From: Ambrosia x helenae
Taxonomy: Eukaryota > Streptophyta > Magnoliopsida > Asterales > Asteraceae
Direction: 5' to 3'
Assembly: GCA_030844895.1 (NCBI GenBank)
Contig: CM061231.1
Location: 156,951,889-157,015,888, forward strand
Length of the DNA: 64,000 nucleotides
Part shown: positions 1-10,854 of the stretch, one piece after another
Layout: each line of letters begins with the position of its first letter
Numbering within the stretch: the stretch's first letter is position 1
Translations under genes and position numbers: made by a program
The notes under the pieces: model-generated
The model's database searches: none
What the model was told of the DNA's origin: nothing
Seen by the model: the letters and a program-made list of their open reading frames with translations, nothing else

Positions 1-173
1 CATGTTGAATGGATTTTATACTCACGTTGAGAAAACTATAAAAATGAATACGGTATCGGTACCAATATTAAGGCATTACTGGTTCGGTTCTTCGCGATAT
101 AGAAAAATGTCACTATATTGGTACCGAAAGTACCGGTTCGGTATGAGTAACCGGTACCAAATGCTCATCCCTA
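1..173. mobile_element. MITE end, cut by window edge
   Basis: The stretch is rich in GGTACCGGTACC-like motifs and ends in GCTCATCCCTA. The reverse complement of that end (TAGGGATGAGC) matches the left end of the element at 18164. It is the right end of a small hAT-like MITE whose left end lies outside the window. No coding capacity. Confidence 0.5.
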
Positions 174-204
174 AAAAGAAAAAAAAAAAACAAGTACCTT
201 GTAC

Positions 205-612
205 CATAGTTGTTAAAAGCCATCGCTCTTGCGCCTAAGCCCATTTTTAGGCAAGGCGATGCATTTGCGCTTTGAGTCGAGGAAATTGCGCTTTAATTCT
301 CCAGGTGATGGTTTAGGCGCAAATTTCAGCTAGATTACCAAATTATGGAGAGTTTCTAGCCAAATTCGTTAAATTATGGTTAGATTTCAGCCAGATTTCT
401 ACCTTTATCCAAGGAAAACTACTTTTATACACTAACAGATCAATATTTTAAAACTTTTGATACTAACTAGATGTAAAATAGTATTATTTTAATATATTTT
501 TTACTTTATTTTCTTGTTCGCTATTTTTTTTATCTCAGGCCCTTGCTTTTTTGCGCCTCAGGCTAAGGCCCAGGCGAGGCCTATGCGCCTTGAGTGCGCC
601 TAGCGCCTTTGA
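205..612. mobile_element. hAT-like MITE, right end decayed
   Basis: It starts with CATAGTTGTTAAAAGC, the terminal repeat shared with the elements at 4335, 8571, 11535 and 40292. The interior carries GCGCCTAAGC / GCGCCTAGCGCC arms like the 8571 element. The expected closing CAACTATG is not present, so the right end is decayed or deleted. Confidence 0.5.
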
Positions 613-996
613 GAATTAGTAAATTATTAAATAGGTATATTAAATTAGAAATATAAAAATTAATAGGTTAGAGAATTAGTAAATTATTATGTTATTAGGA
701 CAAAAGAAAATTAAAATGAAAAGAAAATGTTTACTGTTATGGTTCGGGTAAACGAGTATGTATCAGGTTTACTTGGCCAGGTTCGATAACCGTGGCCGTC
801 CCATACCCATGACTCCATGAGTTTTTTTTTTTATAAAATATTTCTTTACCTGCATACCTGTCCCAAATGTTTTGGGTTTGCATGTCCAGTTCTGGTTCGT
901 GTGTCATGCTGGTTAGAACTTAGATTGTTAAACCCAACTGTTAGAACTTAGAACTGCTTTGTGTGGTTTTATTTATTCATTTAGTGATTGTACTAG
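613..996. other. No gene seen; probable intron of PRMT3
   Basis: AT-rich DNA with no coding similarity. It ends in ATTGTACTAG at 987-996, a plausible splice acceptor for the first visible PRMT3 exon. Confidence 0.5.
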
Positions 997-3900
997 GTGG
1001 CAAAGAATCAATGTTGGAGCTGCAGAAGTACCTGTGAGTCTAGAAAAGAGCTGCAAGATCATTTACATGAACCATCTGGTTTTGGAAGCAGTAATCTCCC
1101 ATGGGACAATGACATGTACCTCAAACCGTATATGGAAGAAGATAATCTTTTGTATAGTTTTGATGAAGATGAAGAAGTTGATGATGATGGTGATGACATG
1201 GTCAGGAGTGTAGATGGTTTGGAAAAGATGAGCATTGATGATGAAGATCTGGAAAAATCTTCTTAAATCCTGCAAAGAGAATGAAGTGAAAGGGGTCACT
1301 TCTATTTCTGAAATTAACGGAGAGGGCTCAGGTGATAAAAAATCAAAGAATTTTTCTTTGAAGGCAGCTGGACCGTGGAATTATGATTGTGAATAAGGAC
1401 TATTTGGCTCATATAGCTCATTTGGTATACACAAAGAGATGATAAGTGATAAGGTATTGTTTTACGTTTTTACTTATTTTAATTATCTGGTTTTTTTCCT
1501 ATGACTTGGTGAATTGCTGTTTCTATGTGAAATTCTCGGATAATCTGTTGTGTGATATAGGTAAGGACAGATGCTTATAGACAAGCTATTGTAGACAATC
1601 CTTCTCTTTTTAACGGTGCTGTTGTTTTGGATGTTGGTTGTGGTACAGGGATACTAAGGTGAGATTCTTTCTTCCCGTAGAACGTTGAGTGATGTTTATA
1701 TCTCCACTATTTAGTCTTGTTATGCGATGATTTTACAAGTTCTATATTAATATCAACATGTAAATTATATTGTCTCATATCATGTACCATACCAAAGATC
1801 TGTTGGAATAAAGTTATATATATTATCTAAAGATACTTGTGTATATATTATAGACGAGGCAACATGATAACTTATTTTGTTTGTTCATTAGTCTATTTGC
1901 AGCCCAAGGAGGGGCCTCAATGGTAAATGCTGTTGAAGCAAGTGGTAAAATGGCTACAGTAGCCTCTCAGGTAACTCATTGTTTTTGTTCTTGTCTCTAG
2001 TCATGTTTTGAATAAAGATTAGGTGAGCCAAATTTCGTATTAGTTGGAATGGATTGGGCTGTGTTGACTCTTAATATGTTTTTATCCGTTTTTATAAGTT
2101 TAATGTCTTAAAAAGTTACTACATTTTTTATCTAGCTTTTGCATTAAGGGATTTTGGAGGTTGTAATGCATTAACACGCCCCACCTGCTGCGTGTGCGCA
2201 TATAATGTATATATATGTGTGGCCCTTGGGGGGGCAAAAGTAAAGTTGCACTAGTTTTAACGTTATTTTACTAATTTCGTGAAAATAACGTTAAAAACGA
2301 CGGACGGTTAATCATGCATCATGTGGTGGCGTGGATAGCCAAAAGACAAAGGGGTACATGCACCGATTGGGTTTGTCCCGATTGCTAAGTGTTTTGTGCC
2401 TTATGTCCAAGGCTTGATACAAACCACATCGAGCCGAGGGTCTCACTGGAAGCAGCCTCTCTATTCTTAGGGGTAGAGGTAAGGCTGTCTACATCTTACC
2501 CTCCTCAGACCCTACCTTAGCTTTGCTATAGGTGGGATTAACTGAGTATGATGATGAGGAGGAGGAGGTTGTAATGCATTAAACATACACTTTTGGCTAC
2601 TTTCGAGTTTCGACCCTTTCATCCCATTGACATGTTATCTTTTTAACTAAATATTTTGACATATCTTATTTGATTCATTAGACATGCTGCATAATCTAAA
2701 TCAACCCACTTAGATGTAAGTGGGTCAATATCTCCACCTCTAACAAGGGGCATGTTGTCATGTTTGGAAATCTGCAGATTGCAAAGGACAATGGCCTATT
2801 GTGGAATGAAGCTTCAAATGGAAGTACCAAACAGGGAAATGGAGTAGTTAAAGTTATTAATAGCATGGTTGAAGATCTTATTGAATCTGGGCAAATCAAG
2901 CCCAAAAGTGTTGATGTGTTAGTCAGTGAGTGGATGGGGTACTGCCTCCTTTACGAGTCGATGCTCAGCTCAGTGCTTGTTGCACGTGACCATTGGTTAA
3001 AGCCCGGTGGTGCCATTCTTCCGATACAGCTACCATGGTTTGTAACCCTAACCTTCTTAAGGGGTGTTTGGCTTTGTGTTTTTGACTGATTATATGATTC
3101 TGATTATTCAATATCACATAATCTCTTCCAAAACGTACATCCAAACATCCCCTTAATCCTATTGAATTTTAATTTAGGGGAAGGTTATTAAGTGTTATCT
3201 TTTTCTTATATATATTTAGTTTGTTGCTGATTTGGAAAAGGTGCTACCAGTATCCGTTTTGGGAAAATGTTTATGGTTTCGACATGTCTTCTATCGGTAA
3301 GGAGTTGGTTAAAGATGCTTCTCATATTCCTATTGTCGATGTGATAGATGGAAATCTTTTTGGTGACAAATACTGCTCTTCTCCAGGTTGGTTAAATTAT
3401 ATGTTTTGTTCTTAATGATATTAGTATTAGAGATTTATATTGATATGGTAGAGGTCGCAATTTCGACCAATGTATATATCAAGAAATTAGTTAAAATTAA
3501 AATGGGTCGAAAGTTGCCCAAAATATTTTTTTTAATTAAGCGATAAAACCTCCGATTGAAATAATCTGATTTTTGTGTTCATAAGGGGGGGGGGGGGGGG
3601 GGGGGGGGTTATTGATTAGTTAAAAAAGTTATTTTTTTGATTTAGTTAAAGTTAGGCGATGTTAATTTGATTTCTAATATGTGTTTGGTACCAGGCGTTT
3701 GATTTGGTAACAATGAAGCCTGATGAAGTAGATTTCACTGCATCTGTTCAACTAGAACAAAAGTCATCAAATTCAACAGAGGTAGAATCAACCATAACCA
3801 AGTGTTATGGAGTAGTCCTGTGGTTTGAGACAGCATTTACGAACAGATTTTGCAAAGAAGCCCCTACGGTTTTGTCAACTTCACCATATACACCATCAAC

Positions 3901-4141
3901 ACATTGGTCTCAAACTTTACTTACTTTTAATGAGCCAATTTCATTAACATCCAAGATGTTGACCGCCAAGGGTTGTGCAATGGTGGGCACTGAAGTCAAC
4001 CCTGCAGTCAAAGTTGACGCGCGCATTAGTATCGCACGTGGTGTTGAACATCGTAGCATTGACATTTCACTGGAGGTTACAGCCATTGGGCTTGATGGTC
4101 AAAAACAAAAGTGGCCGGTGCAGCTGTTTAATATGCGCTAG
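997..4141 (+). CDS. PRMT3: Protein arginine N-methyltransferase PRMT3-like, 5' partial, frame-broken
   Basis: Type I arginine methyltransferases of this family use S-adenosylmethionine to methylate arginines, for PRMT3 chiefly on ribosomal protein S2 in the cytosol. Visible exons are about 997-1453, 1561-1658, 1892-1970, 2778-3037, 3220-3386 and 3695-4141, all with GT-AG borders. The first carries a C2H2-type finger (CWSC...HLH) and an acidic stretch. Exon 2 holds the SAM motif VLDVGCGTG. Exon 4 holds the catalytic double-E loop SEWMGYCLLYESM. The last exon holds the THW loop and ends at TAG 4139-4141. The first zinc-finger exon expected for plant PRMT3 is absent and may lie left of the window. 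The frame breaks at several points (near 1260, 1380-1400, 3022, 3229, 3250 and 3360), mostly as one-base changes in short runs such as TTTT to TTT and GG to G. It is either a decaying gene or a good gene with sequence errors; all catalytic motifs survive. Confidence 0.85.
2175..2563 (+). mobile_element. SINE with Au-like 3' region in PRMT3 intron
   Basis: The 3' half (GGTCTCACTGGAAGCAGCC, GGGTAGAGGTAAGGCTG, CAGACCCTACCTTAGC, GTGGGATTAACTGAGTATG) matches the plan of plant Au-type SINE tails and ends in an (ATG)n/(AGG)n run. Target-site duplications of 19 bp flank it exactly: GGAGGTTGTAATGCATTAA at 2156-2174 and 2564-2582. The 5' half has no clear tRNA-type promoter, so the head may be unrelated or decayed. 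It sits inside the intron between the third and fourth visible exons. Confidence 0.8.
3060..3153. mobile_element. Short MITE in PRMT3 intron
   Basis: Terminal inverted repeats AGGGGTGTTTGG and CCAAACATCCCCT enclose 94 bp and are flanked by TA (TTA/TAA). Position, size and flank fit a Stowaway- or Tourist-size non-autonomous DNA element. Confidence 0.6.
3585..3608 (+). repeat. Poly-G tract of 24
   Basis: An uninterrupted run of 24 G lies in the last PRMT3 intron. Long poly-G is rare in plant DNA, can form G-quadruplex, and its length is unreliable in any sequencing read. Confidence 0.9.
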
Positions 4142-4334
4142 ATCGTTTACATTTGTTGTATTAGAAATCTAAGGTGATCAGTAAGTCTGAAAGTTTCACA
4201 TGGTTGTTCCTTGTGACCTGCAATTTTGTTGTTTAGATGATAATTTTGTTTACTGTTAAAGAGTGTTGTTTTACCTATTTTCTATATTATGTCTCTTAAA
4301 AGAGTAAACTGCCATTTGGCCTTTAAGGTTTGGC

Positions 4335-4861
4335 CATAGTTATCGATAGCGAATAGCGGTAAATAGCGATGGGCTACCGATATGCTACGTAGCGATAGCG
4401 ACGCTCGTAGCGCCCGCTATTTCGTAAATAGCGGTAAGGTATTAAAATATTTAAAAATATTTTTATGTACAAATTTACAAGTATAAGGACCAAATGTTCA
4501 TATACACAAACTAATTTTATACTTTATATGTAAAATTTAGAAGTTTTAGGCACTATATGTAAACAAATGAAAGATAGAGAGGTTAAATGTGAAAATAGTT
4601 AAAGTTTTAACCCTAAAAAGGTTTAAAACAATACACAGCCGCCACTCATTTTCCATTCACATCTTCCTTCATCTTCCTCCTAGTCTCTGGCAGCCGGAGT
4701 TGTCACCGGAATCATCGCCGGAAGTCGCCCCGTCGCCGGAATAGTCGCCGGAAGTCGCTATATTCACGCTATTGGGCCGCTAAAACACCACATAGCGACG
4801 GTTAGCCGATACGCGACGCTATTCGCGATCTCGGGCGCTACCGTCACTATTAACAACTATG
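4335..4861. mobile_element. hAT-type MITE, CATAGTT family, intact TSD
   Basis: Terminal repeats CATAGTTATCGATAGCG and ATTAACAACTATG are flanked by a perfect 8-bp duplication GGTTTGGC (4327-4334 and 4862-4869), the hAT signature. The interior has GCGATAGCG repeats and a GTCGCCGGAA-rich block. No coding capacity. It lies about 190 bp downstream of the PRMT3 stop codon. Confidence 0.85.
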
Positions 4862-4869
4862 GGTTTGGC

Positions 4870-6183
4870 CTAAAATGCCACTTTAGACAAAAGTTTTTTT
4901 TTTTTTATCACCGAAACCCCTGTGATTTCATTTTGGCTCAATTGTTTAAAGACGTTAGAAAAGTCAGTTAAGGCTAGGGGCATTTTTCTCATTTCAGTGT
5001 AAAACTTTAAAAACCCTATTTAACCATTTCTTTCAATCACTGAAAGATCTCCTTCTTCATCATCTCCTTCAAAAACCCTAAACCTTGAATTTGAACTTGT
5101 ATAATAATTAACAAAGCTTCTTTCATGAACTAATGTGTTTAAAAAACATGGAGATTTTTTTTATGAAGCATCAATAGAATGAAACTTAATACCATTGCAT
5201 TTGTCGCTATAAACGATTCGCTAATTCTTATAAAGTTACCGTAAACCAGGTTTTACGATGACGTGCATATAGCATCGCTCGATCGATGCCTATACTGTTT
5301 CGATTTACGAAGAAACAGAATTGTTGAGGCCTGATGTTTGACACGAGATTGTGATCCAACCTATGCAACATATCATGTGTTTTCTGTTTTCTCTCTAACT
5401 TTCATTAACTTGCAATTTACATGCCATTTTCAAGCGCGCTAATAATATTCAAGCGAAAATTGAAAAACAATCCGTTAACTAGGCTTCTTACGCATCCACT
5501 CGTTCAGATAAGTACGCCAAAACCCAACGCTAATTTGAATAGACAAGTTCTGTTGCAACATTCACGATTTGTTACTAAAACGCTCATCTATGTCACCATT
5601 CCGAAAGGTTGTTTTAACATTCATTCGCGTATAAAATATAAACTACAGATGATGGCAACAATTATGCCAATTTGATGCCAAAGCGCAACTTCTGCCTAAC
5701 CCTTAAAACAATTCTTGCTCATACAAACCCAACTCCATCCGGCTCGAGCCATGATGCAGCGTGGAACCATCTCTCTTTTGTCCCTGAAGCATAACCATCT
5801 TGACGTAGGCCATCGTTGATCTTGATTCTGTAAATTCTAGGATGTTCACACAATCATATGTATGCATGTATACATGTGTATATGCATATATGTGTGGTTT
5901 ATCATATTCTTATATACAAAAAGAGGATTAGATTATTGATCATTTACATGAACCTTGATAACAATATAACACCCTCTAACTTGATTACTTGATATCTACA
6001 GTATTTACATTTGTATGTCACAAACCTAACAAACACTGAGCTTGCAACCGAGTTTTAAACAATGACCAAACCGAACCTTTTTCCTCTTACTCGTGTTTTA
6101 CTTATCTCTTTGGTATTAAAAACCTTTGCTCTATAACAAATTAAGTCAAAGGTAATGTGTCTTTACCTTTTTGAAGAAACTCG
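4870..6183. other. No gene seen
   Basis: AT-rich intergenic DNA with poly-T and short dispersed repeats. The 84-codon open frame at 5421-5675 has no recognisable domain, codon bias or splice context. The right end is the 3' flank of the carrier gene. Confidence 0.5.
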
Positions 6184-7219
6184 TCAACCCATAGCGTGGC
6201 AATCTTGACTCTTGGTCGAAAGCCTCTTGAGGTACTCGTAGGTGGTGATCATCGTAATTGCTGACATAGACGTTGAGGCCAATCTTGGGCCTAATCCTCT
6301 GTAACAAGCACTCAATCCACCTTCCTTAACCAAAGTCCGTATTGTTTGCCCAATACTTGATTTCCCGTGCTTCCTTCTCCATCTAAAACTTGCAGGCGTG
6401 TCTTGATTGTATCTAAAGGCATTGTAACCACAGCTGAAAACCCGCTAGCCATGGCAGCACTCACCCCTGCACTGCGACAACCGTCTTCGAATCCGAGTAA
6501 ACCCAACTCCGCCACCGCCATTTCCCTCTTTTTTCATATAATAACAACTAATCCCACTCCAAACCGCCCTATGCGCCATGGAATAAGCTGCCCACCACAC
6601 AGCATTAGACGGAGCGTATGTCAGGATTGAAATCCCAAATCCGCGGTATAACCCACGAACACCATCAGTCTGAATGATTTTCCTAAAGGCGTCAATACCA
6701 CCATTGTATCTAACTACACCAGTGTTGACACTGTTTCCACCTTGAACCATTAGCCTCTGGCTCACAACATCAATAGGCGTCCAAACCAACTGTGCAGCCA
6801 TGGCTGCACTCAACCCAGCTGCAGCATTAGCTATAGCAGCTGCTTTCGCCTCTGAAAACCCCATTTTAACCGTCACACAACCGACATTACTCTTGGTCAT
6901 CTCCAACGCCCCCATGTAAAGAGCTCTAGCTGGAATCGTCCCCATCAACGACGTCCCAAACCCTCTATAAAACCCTCTACAACCTTCATGTCGCAAAATC
7001 GAAACTGCCAACTTAAAACAAGGCATGTCCTTCACAAGCACTTGTTTCTGCGTTTTCAACACAACAATCGGATACAAACATCCCCGAAACACCAGAAAAC
7101 AAGGCGGCACCGAGGAAGAAAAACTTGGATTTATCTAACATCTCCCAATCAATATCAGCTGGGAGATGGATCTCCGTTCCGGATTCATCCTCGGTCGTAC
7201 CCAAACTCATCTTCGCCAC
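6184..7219 (-). CDS. Mitochondrial carrier protein, SLC25A44-like
   Basis: Mitochondrial carriers are six-helix inner-membrane transporters built from three repeats. All three repeat signatures are visible: PIVVLKTQ in repeat 1 (the SLC25A44-type variant of PxDxxK), TPIDVVSQRL in repeat 2 and MPLDTIKTRL in repeat 3. RGFYRGFGTS, RGLYRGFG and CYRGLGPR match the conserved repeat-end glycine motifs. The gene is intronless. The start at 7219 opens MAKMSLGTTEDESG; the stop is TGA at 6184-6186. The frame shifts three times: +1 near 7082 (TT to TTT), +1 near 6525, in the AAAAAA/GGG tract, and -1 near 6365 (AAAA to AAA). The net result restores 345 codons including stop, the normal family length. Human SLC25A44 moves branched-chain amino acids; the plant substrate is not shown by the sequence. 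I judge it a real gene with sequence errors, or a recent pseudogene. Confidence 0.88.
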
Positions 7220-7579
7220 TTTATCGCTACACGCCTACACTTAAACAGATCAAGCAGCTGCAAAACTATACTACAAAGAAATAAAACAACACCAGCCCTA
7301 TCAATCCTATTGAGTCATTTCATTAAACACCTTACCTACACTATCAGACCAATCTTAATACCACCCACCAAACCATAATACAAAACAAATAAAACACCAC
7401 TACTCTAGTCCTATAAAACTTATTGAGGCATTTCATCAAACACCTTACCTACACACTCAAGTCAATCAATTAACAGCCAGAAAACTAATTAAAACTTAAA
7501 GAAAATAAAAACCCAGATCAAGAAACTCATGGGAAACATTAATGTTACAATCTTTAATAATAAAAACACAAAATTGGAG

Positions 7580-7768
7580 CTACCCAAAAGGGGGATGGAA
7601 CATATCCGGTGGTGTGGCCGGAGATAGTATCACCGGAGAGTTGACGGGGTTATTGTGATGAGTGAAGGGAAGAGAGTGAATGGATTTATAGGATAAAGGG
7701 AAGGGTAAAGAGGCGGCGCGATAGGTGCTTGGAACGAGGGTTTTGCAGATCAAAGAGATGGTGGACAC
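7580..7768 (-). CDS. Small hypothetical protein, 62 aa
   Basis: I do not recognise this open frame. It starts MSTISLICKTLVPSTYRAAS, which is rich in Ser, Thr and Arg and has no acidic residue, like an organelle-targeting presequence. It ends in a proline-rich PPDMFHPPFG. It lies 360 bp upstream of the carrier start on the same strand, so it could be a separate small gene or an upstream exon. It could equally be chance. Confidence 0.3.
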   Translation of the reverse strand: MSTISLICKTLVPSTYRAASLPFPLSYKSIHSLPFTHHNNPVNSPVILSPATPPDMFHPPFG

Positions 7769-8562
7769 GTGTCGGTTAAAATTTCGATGAGGATATTGTT
7801 GAAGAGATGAAGAGGAAGTTAACGTTGACTGGTTAACGGCTGTAACGGTAACGGGAAATAGGACGTAATTATTTTGTCAGCAGAAAAGCGCATAATAAGA
7901 GTATCAAAACCGTCTATGGGCGACGAGAGCGGGAACACACGCTTCTAAGGACGTGTATGGTTCGGTTATTAGACTTAAATGAAACCGAAATCATTACAAA
8001 TTCAGGTAAGTGGGTTATTTCATATTGGTTTATTCAAATATTTTCATCCATACGTCGATATTGAATAAAAGAAACATCGAAAAGTATACAAAGATGAGCA
8101 GATTGTTATGGTACCACTAACCTCTAATGTTTTTAAAACATTATAGTTTTAAAATATACAATAAATATACATAAAAGAATTCTAGTTTTGTATAAAGAGA
8201 CAAAGTGTAACTACTAACTAATTAGTTAACCATAATTTGGTAAACACAATGGAATGGAAGTGCTATTAAGATGAGATAATTTAAGTGTATTTGGTGTTTG
8301 AAGACTAATTTACCCTTATTTTGAAGTTGTACCTTATACATTAAATTCTAAAAAACTCTTAATTTTTTGGTATCTTAAAGTGTAATTATGGTAAGAGGAT
8401 TAAAATGTAATTAGTGTTTGAAAGACTAATTTATCCTATTTTAGGAATAAAATAGATTTATGGTAGAACGTCTTTGACTTTTCGGGTGAGTGGTGTATGG
8501 CCCGAGACTAGGTGAGTGGTGTATGGCCAGATACTATTAATTTGTATGATCAAATATTTTGT
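7769..8562. other. No gene seen
   Basis: AT-rich intergenic DNA. Around 8480-8530 the phrase GTGAGTGGTGTATGGCC occurs twice within 40 bp. Nothing else is recognisable. Confidence 0.5.
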
Positions 8563-8570
8563 ATCAGATA

Positions 8571-8933
8571 CATAGTTGTTAAAAGCGCGCCTAGGCTTGA
8601 GGCCCACCAAGTGCGCTTCGCCCTGTGAGGCGTGCGCCTAGGCACTGAGGCGCACTATCAGGGCTGTTTTCAGGCTAATTTCCGGCCAAATTCAGGCTAA
8701 AAGTTGCATAAACCTCTAAAACATCCTAAAGGAGTCATGAACAAGTCATAAACAACCCTAAAATATCCTAAAGTGGCCCTAAACAAGCTTAAAAACATCT
8801 CTAAAATCCTAAAAAAATGTATTTTATACTATGCGTCTAATTATAAAAAGCCCTCGTTTTTTATGCGCCTTGCGCCTAAGCTCCGGGCTCGGCCTGTGCG
8901 CCTTAAGTGCGCCTAGGCGCTTTGACAACTATG
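8571..8933. mobile_element. hAT-type MITE, CATAGTT family
   Basis: CATAGTTGTTAAAAGCGC at the left and GCGCTTTGACAACTATG at the right form terminal inverted repeats. The flanks ATCAGATA (8563-8570) and ATCAGACA (8934-8941) are an 8-bp duplication with one mismatch. The interior is non-coding. Confidence 0.82.
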
Positions 8934-8941
8934 ATCAGACA

Positions 8942-9420
8942 TGGAGATATGTTGTGAGCCCTTGATTGTCCATGTTGATGGTGATTAACATGAAACCGAA
9001 ACTCATTCATAAGTAGGAGCGATTGTGGTAATAATGTCTGCACTAGTAGTTATTCATAAAGACCATTTGTAGTGGGGGGTAATTTGGGAAAAACAAAACT
9101 TGGTTCTCTTCTAAAGGTCATTTGTAGTGGGGAGTAATTTACGACCAGCAGTTCCTTTTAAACTGACTTAACAATCATCAAAAGAAAATTTCCATCTTGA
9201 CTACGTATGCCTCACTCTATGTTTCACACTGGCCCAACAATGGTACCTACAACTACGTTGTCAAAGAACAACGTTAAACCATGTCAAAAAACAGCATTCG
9301 ATATTGTTGGGTTAATCCCTCGACTATACAGGGTTGCATCTCATAAGATCATGAATATAAACGGTCCTCATATCAGGCTAGTCCATAAAATATTGTACTT
9401 GTACTGCAAACTGCCTTCAA
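8942..9420. other. No gene seen
   Basis: Intergenic. CATTTGTAGTGGGG occurs twice (near 9064 and 9119). The 72-codon frame at 9207 has no recognisable domain. Confidence 0.45.
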
Positions 9421-9440
9421 AATAATATTGTATCTTTTGA

Positions 9441-9797
9441 TTTTTTTTTTTTTTTGAACGGTGACTTTCTTAACTGTGGCATAGATCATCACACCCGCCT
9501 CTTGGCAAGCCCTAATCACCCACGCGTCCAAACTATGTTGTCTGAACCGGGTCCATGCTAGTACGTTGGGGACTACGGCGTTCGCCCAGAAACCGTACTG
9601 CCTCCACACGAATTTCCTCGCTAAAGTAACAACCGGATGAAAACCGGGTCAGCTCAGATTCGAACCTTTGCAACTAATGGCTTACGGGTTTTCCTCTTCA
9701 TTGCCTAATATTCCTCAAATGTCGTCCGTGGAAATCGAACCCGGGTCTCTCCAAATGAGAGCCCGGTCACCTACCAACTGAGCTACAAGTGAACGAC
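9441..9797 (-). mobile_element. tRNA-derived SINE, full length
   Basis: Read on the minus strand it starts with a tRNA-like head. A-box TAGCTCAGTTGG is at 9785-9774 and a B-box-like GGTTCGATTTCC is at 9741-9730. The element ends in a 15-base poly-A at 9455-9441. A second tRNA-like TTCGAATCTGAGCTGACCC lies near 9645-9670, so the body may be dimeric. Flanking AATAATAT...TCTTTTGA copies (9421-9440 and 9798-9813) are an imperfect target duplication. It shares its plan with the SINE at 45013. Confidence 0.82.
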
Positions 9798-10169
9798 AAA
9801 TAATATCTTTTGATGATGACCGGTTTTTTAATTATTTATTTATCTTTTTTTAAGCCCAGTTAGCAGCTCCAGGGAACCACAGGCACAACAAGTAACCTGA
9901 TTCCAATGCATATACATACAATTTGTTAAATAAAAAAAAAACAATGAAATGTAAATCCAATCTTCCAATATAACAAACAAAGGGTTCTACTTAACAAACT
10001 AAAAACAAGAACCTGTCACACTAATTTGAATGAAATGCACATTTAACCCTACAAACCGTCTCTAGGACGGGTTTAAGTTCCATTCTTTTCATAACTAACG
10101 ATTAGTTAAATCAAACCGAACCACATTAAAACATTCTTCGTTCCCTGGCTTACCGGTGGTGCAATACAT

Positions 10170-10811
10170 TTATGGACGTGCCCTTTTGTTGGTACAAGCC
10201 GGGCATTTGTACTGCTTGATATGTTCGGCTCTTGCTGGTGTTATCTTCACACACGACCCATGGAACCACCTCTCACAAATATCACAGCAGATCCAGAACT
10301 CATCAGCTGCATAATTCTCGCCACATGATCCACATAATGTGTCCCCATGTTCCTCCTCGTCTTCTTCATCCAAACCCTCGTCGTCGTCATCTTTTGGTGT
10401 TGAAGCTTTTGGATATTTAGGTTGTGATTCAGACCCCTTTGCCTTTTAAGAAAACAAAATGTTTAAAAAGTCAGCAACTTGCAACTGACCACGGAAAGTC
10501 TATAGGAATAGAGACAAGAACCTTAGAGTTTGACTTTGACTTGCTACTGCTGTTCGACACAGTTGACTTATCCTTCACTTGCTTCTTAGCCACCCCTGAC
10601 ACAACTTCGAAAATTGTTGGGAGATCATTTATCATGTTAAATAGGCGTTTCCTGGTCAACAAGAAAATATAAAAGGTTACATTCTGCGTACAAGTTCTAT
10701 TAATTCCCATAAATAGATAATGAAAAAATAAATAAACATAGAAGGATAATAATAATAATAACGATAACGATAATGATAATGATAATGATAATGATAATGA
10801 TAATGATAATG

Positions 10812-10854
<43 letters not shown>

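Noticed and set aside
9720..9795. Apparent tRNA gene
   Set aside because: A- and B-box are present but no acceptor stem or proper T-arm spacing; poly-A tail and flanking duplication show it is a SINE.
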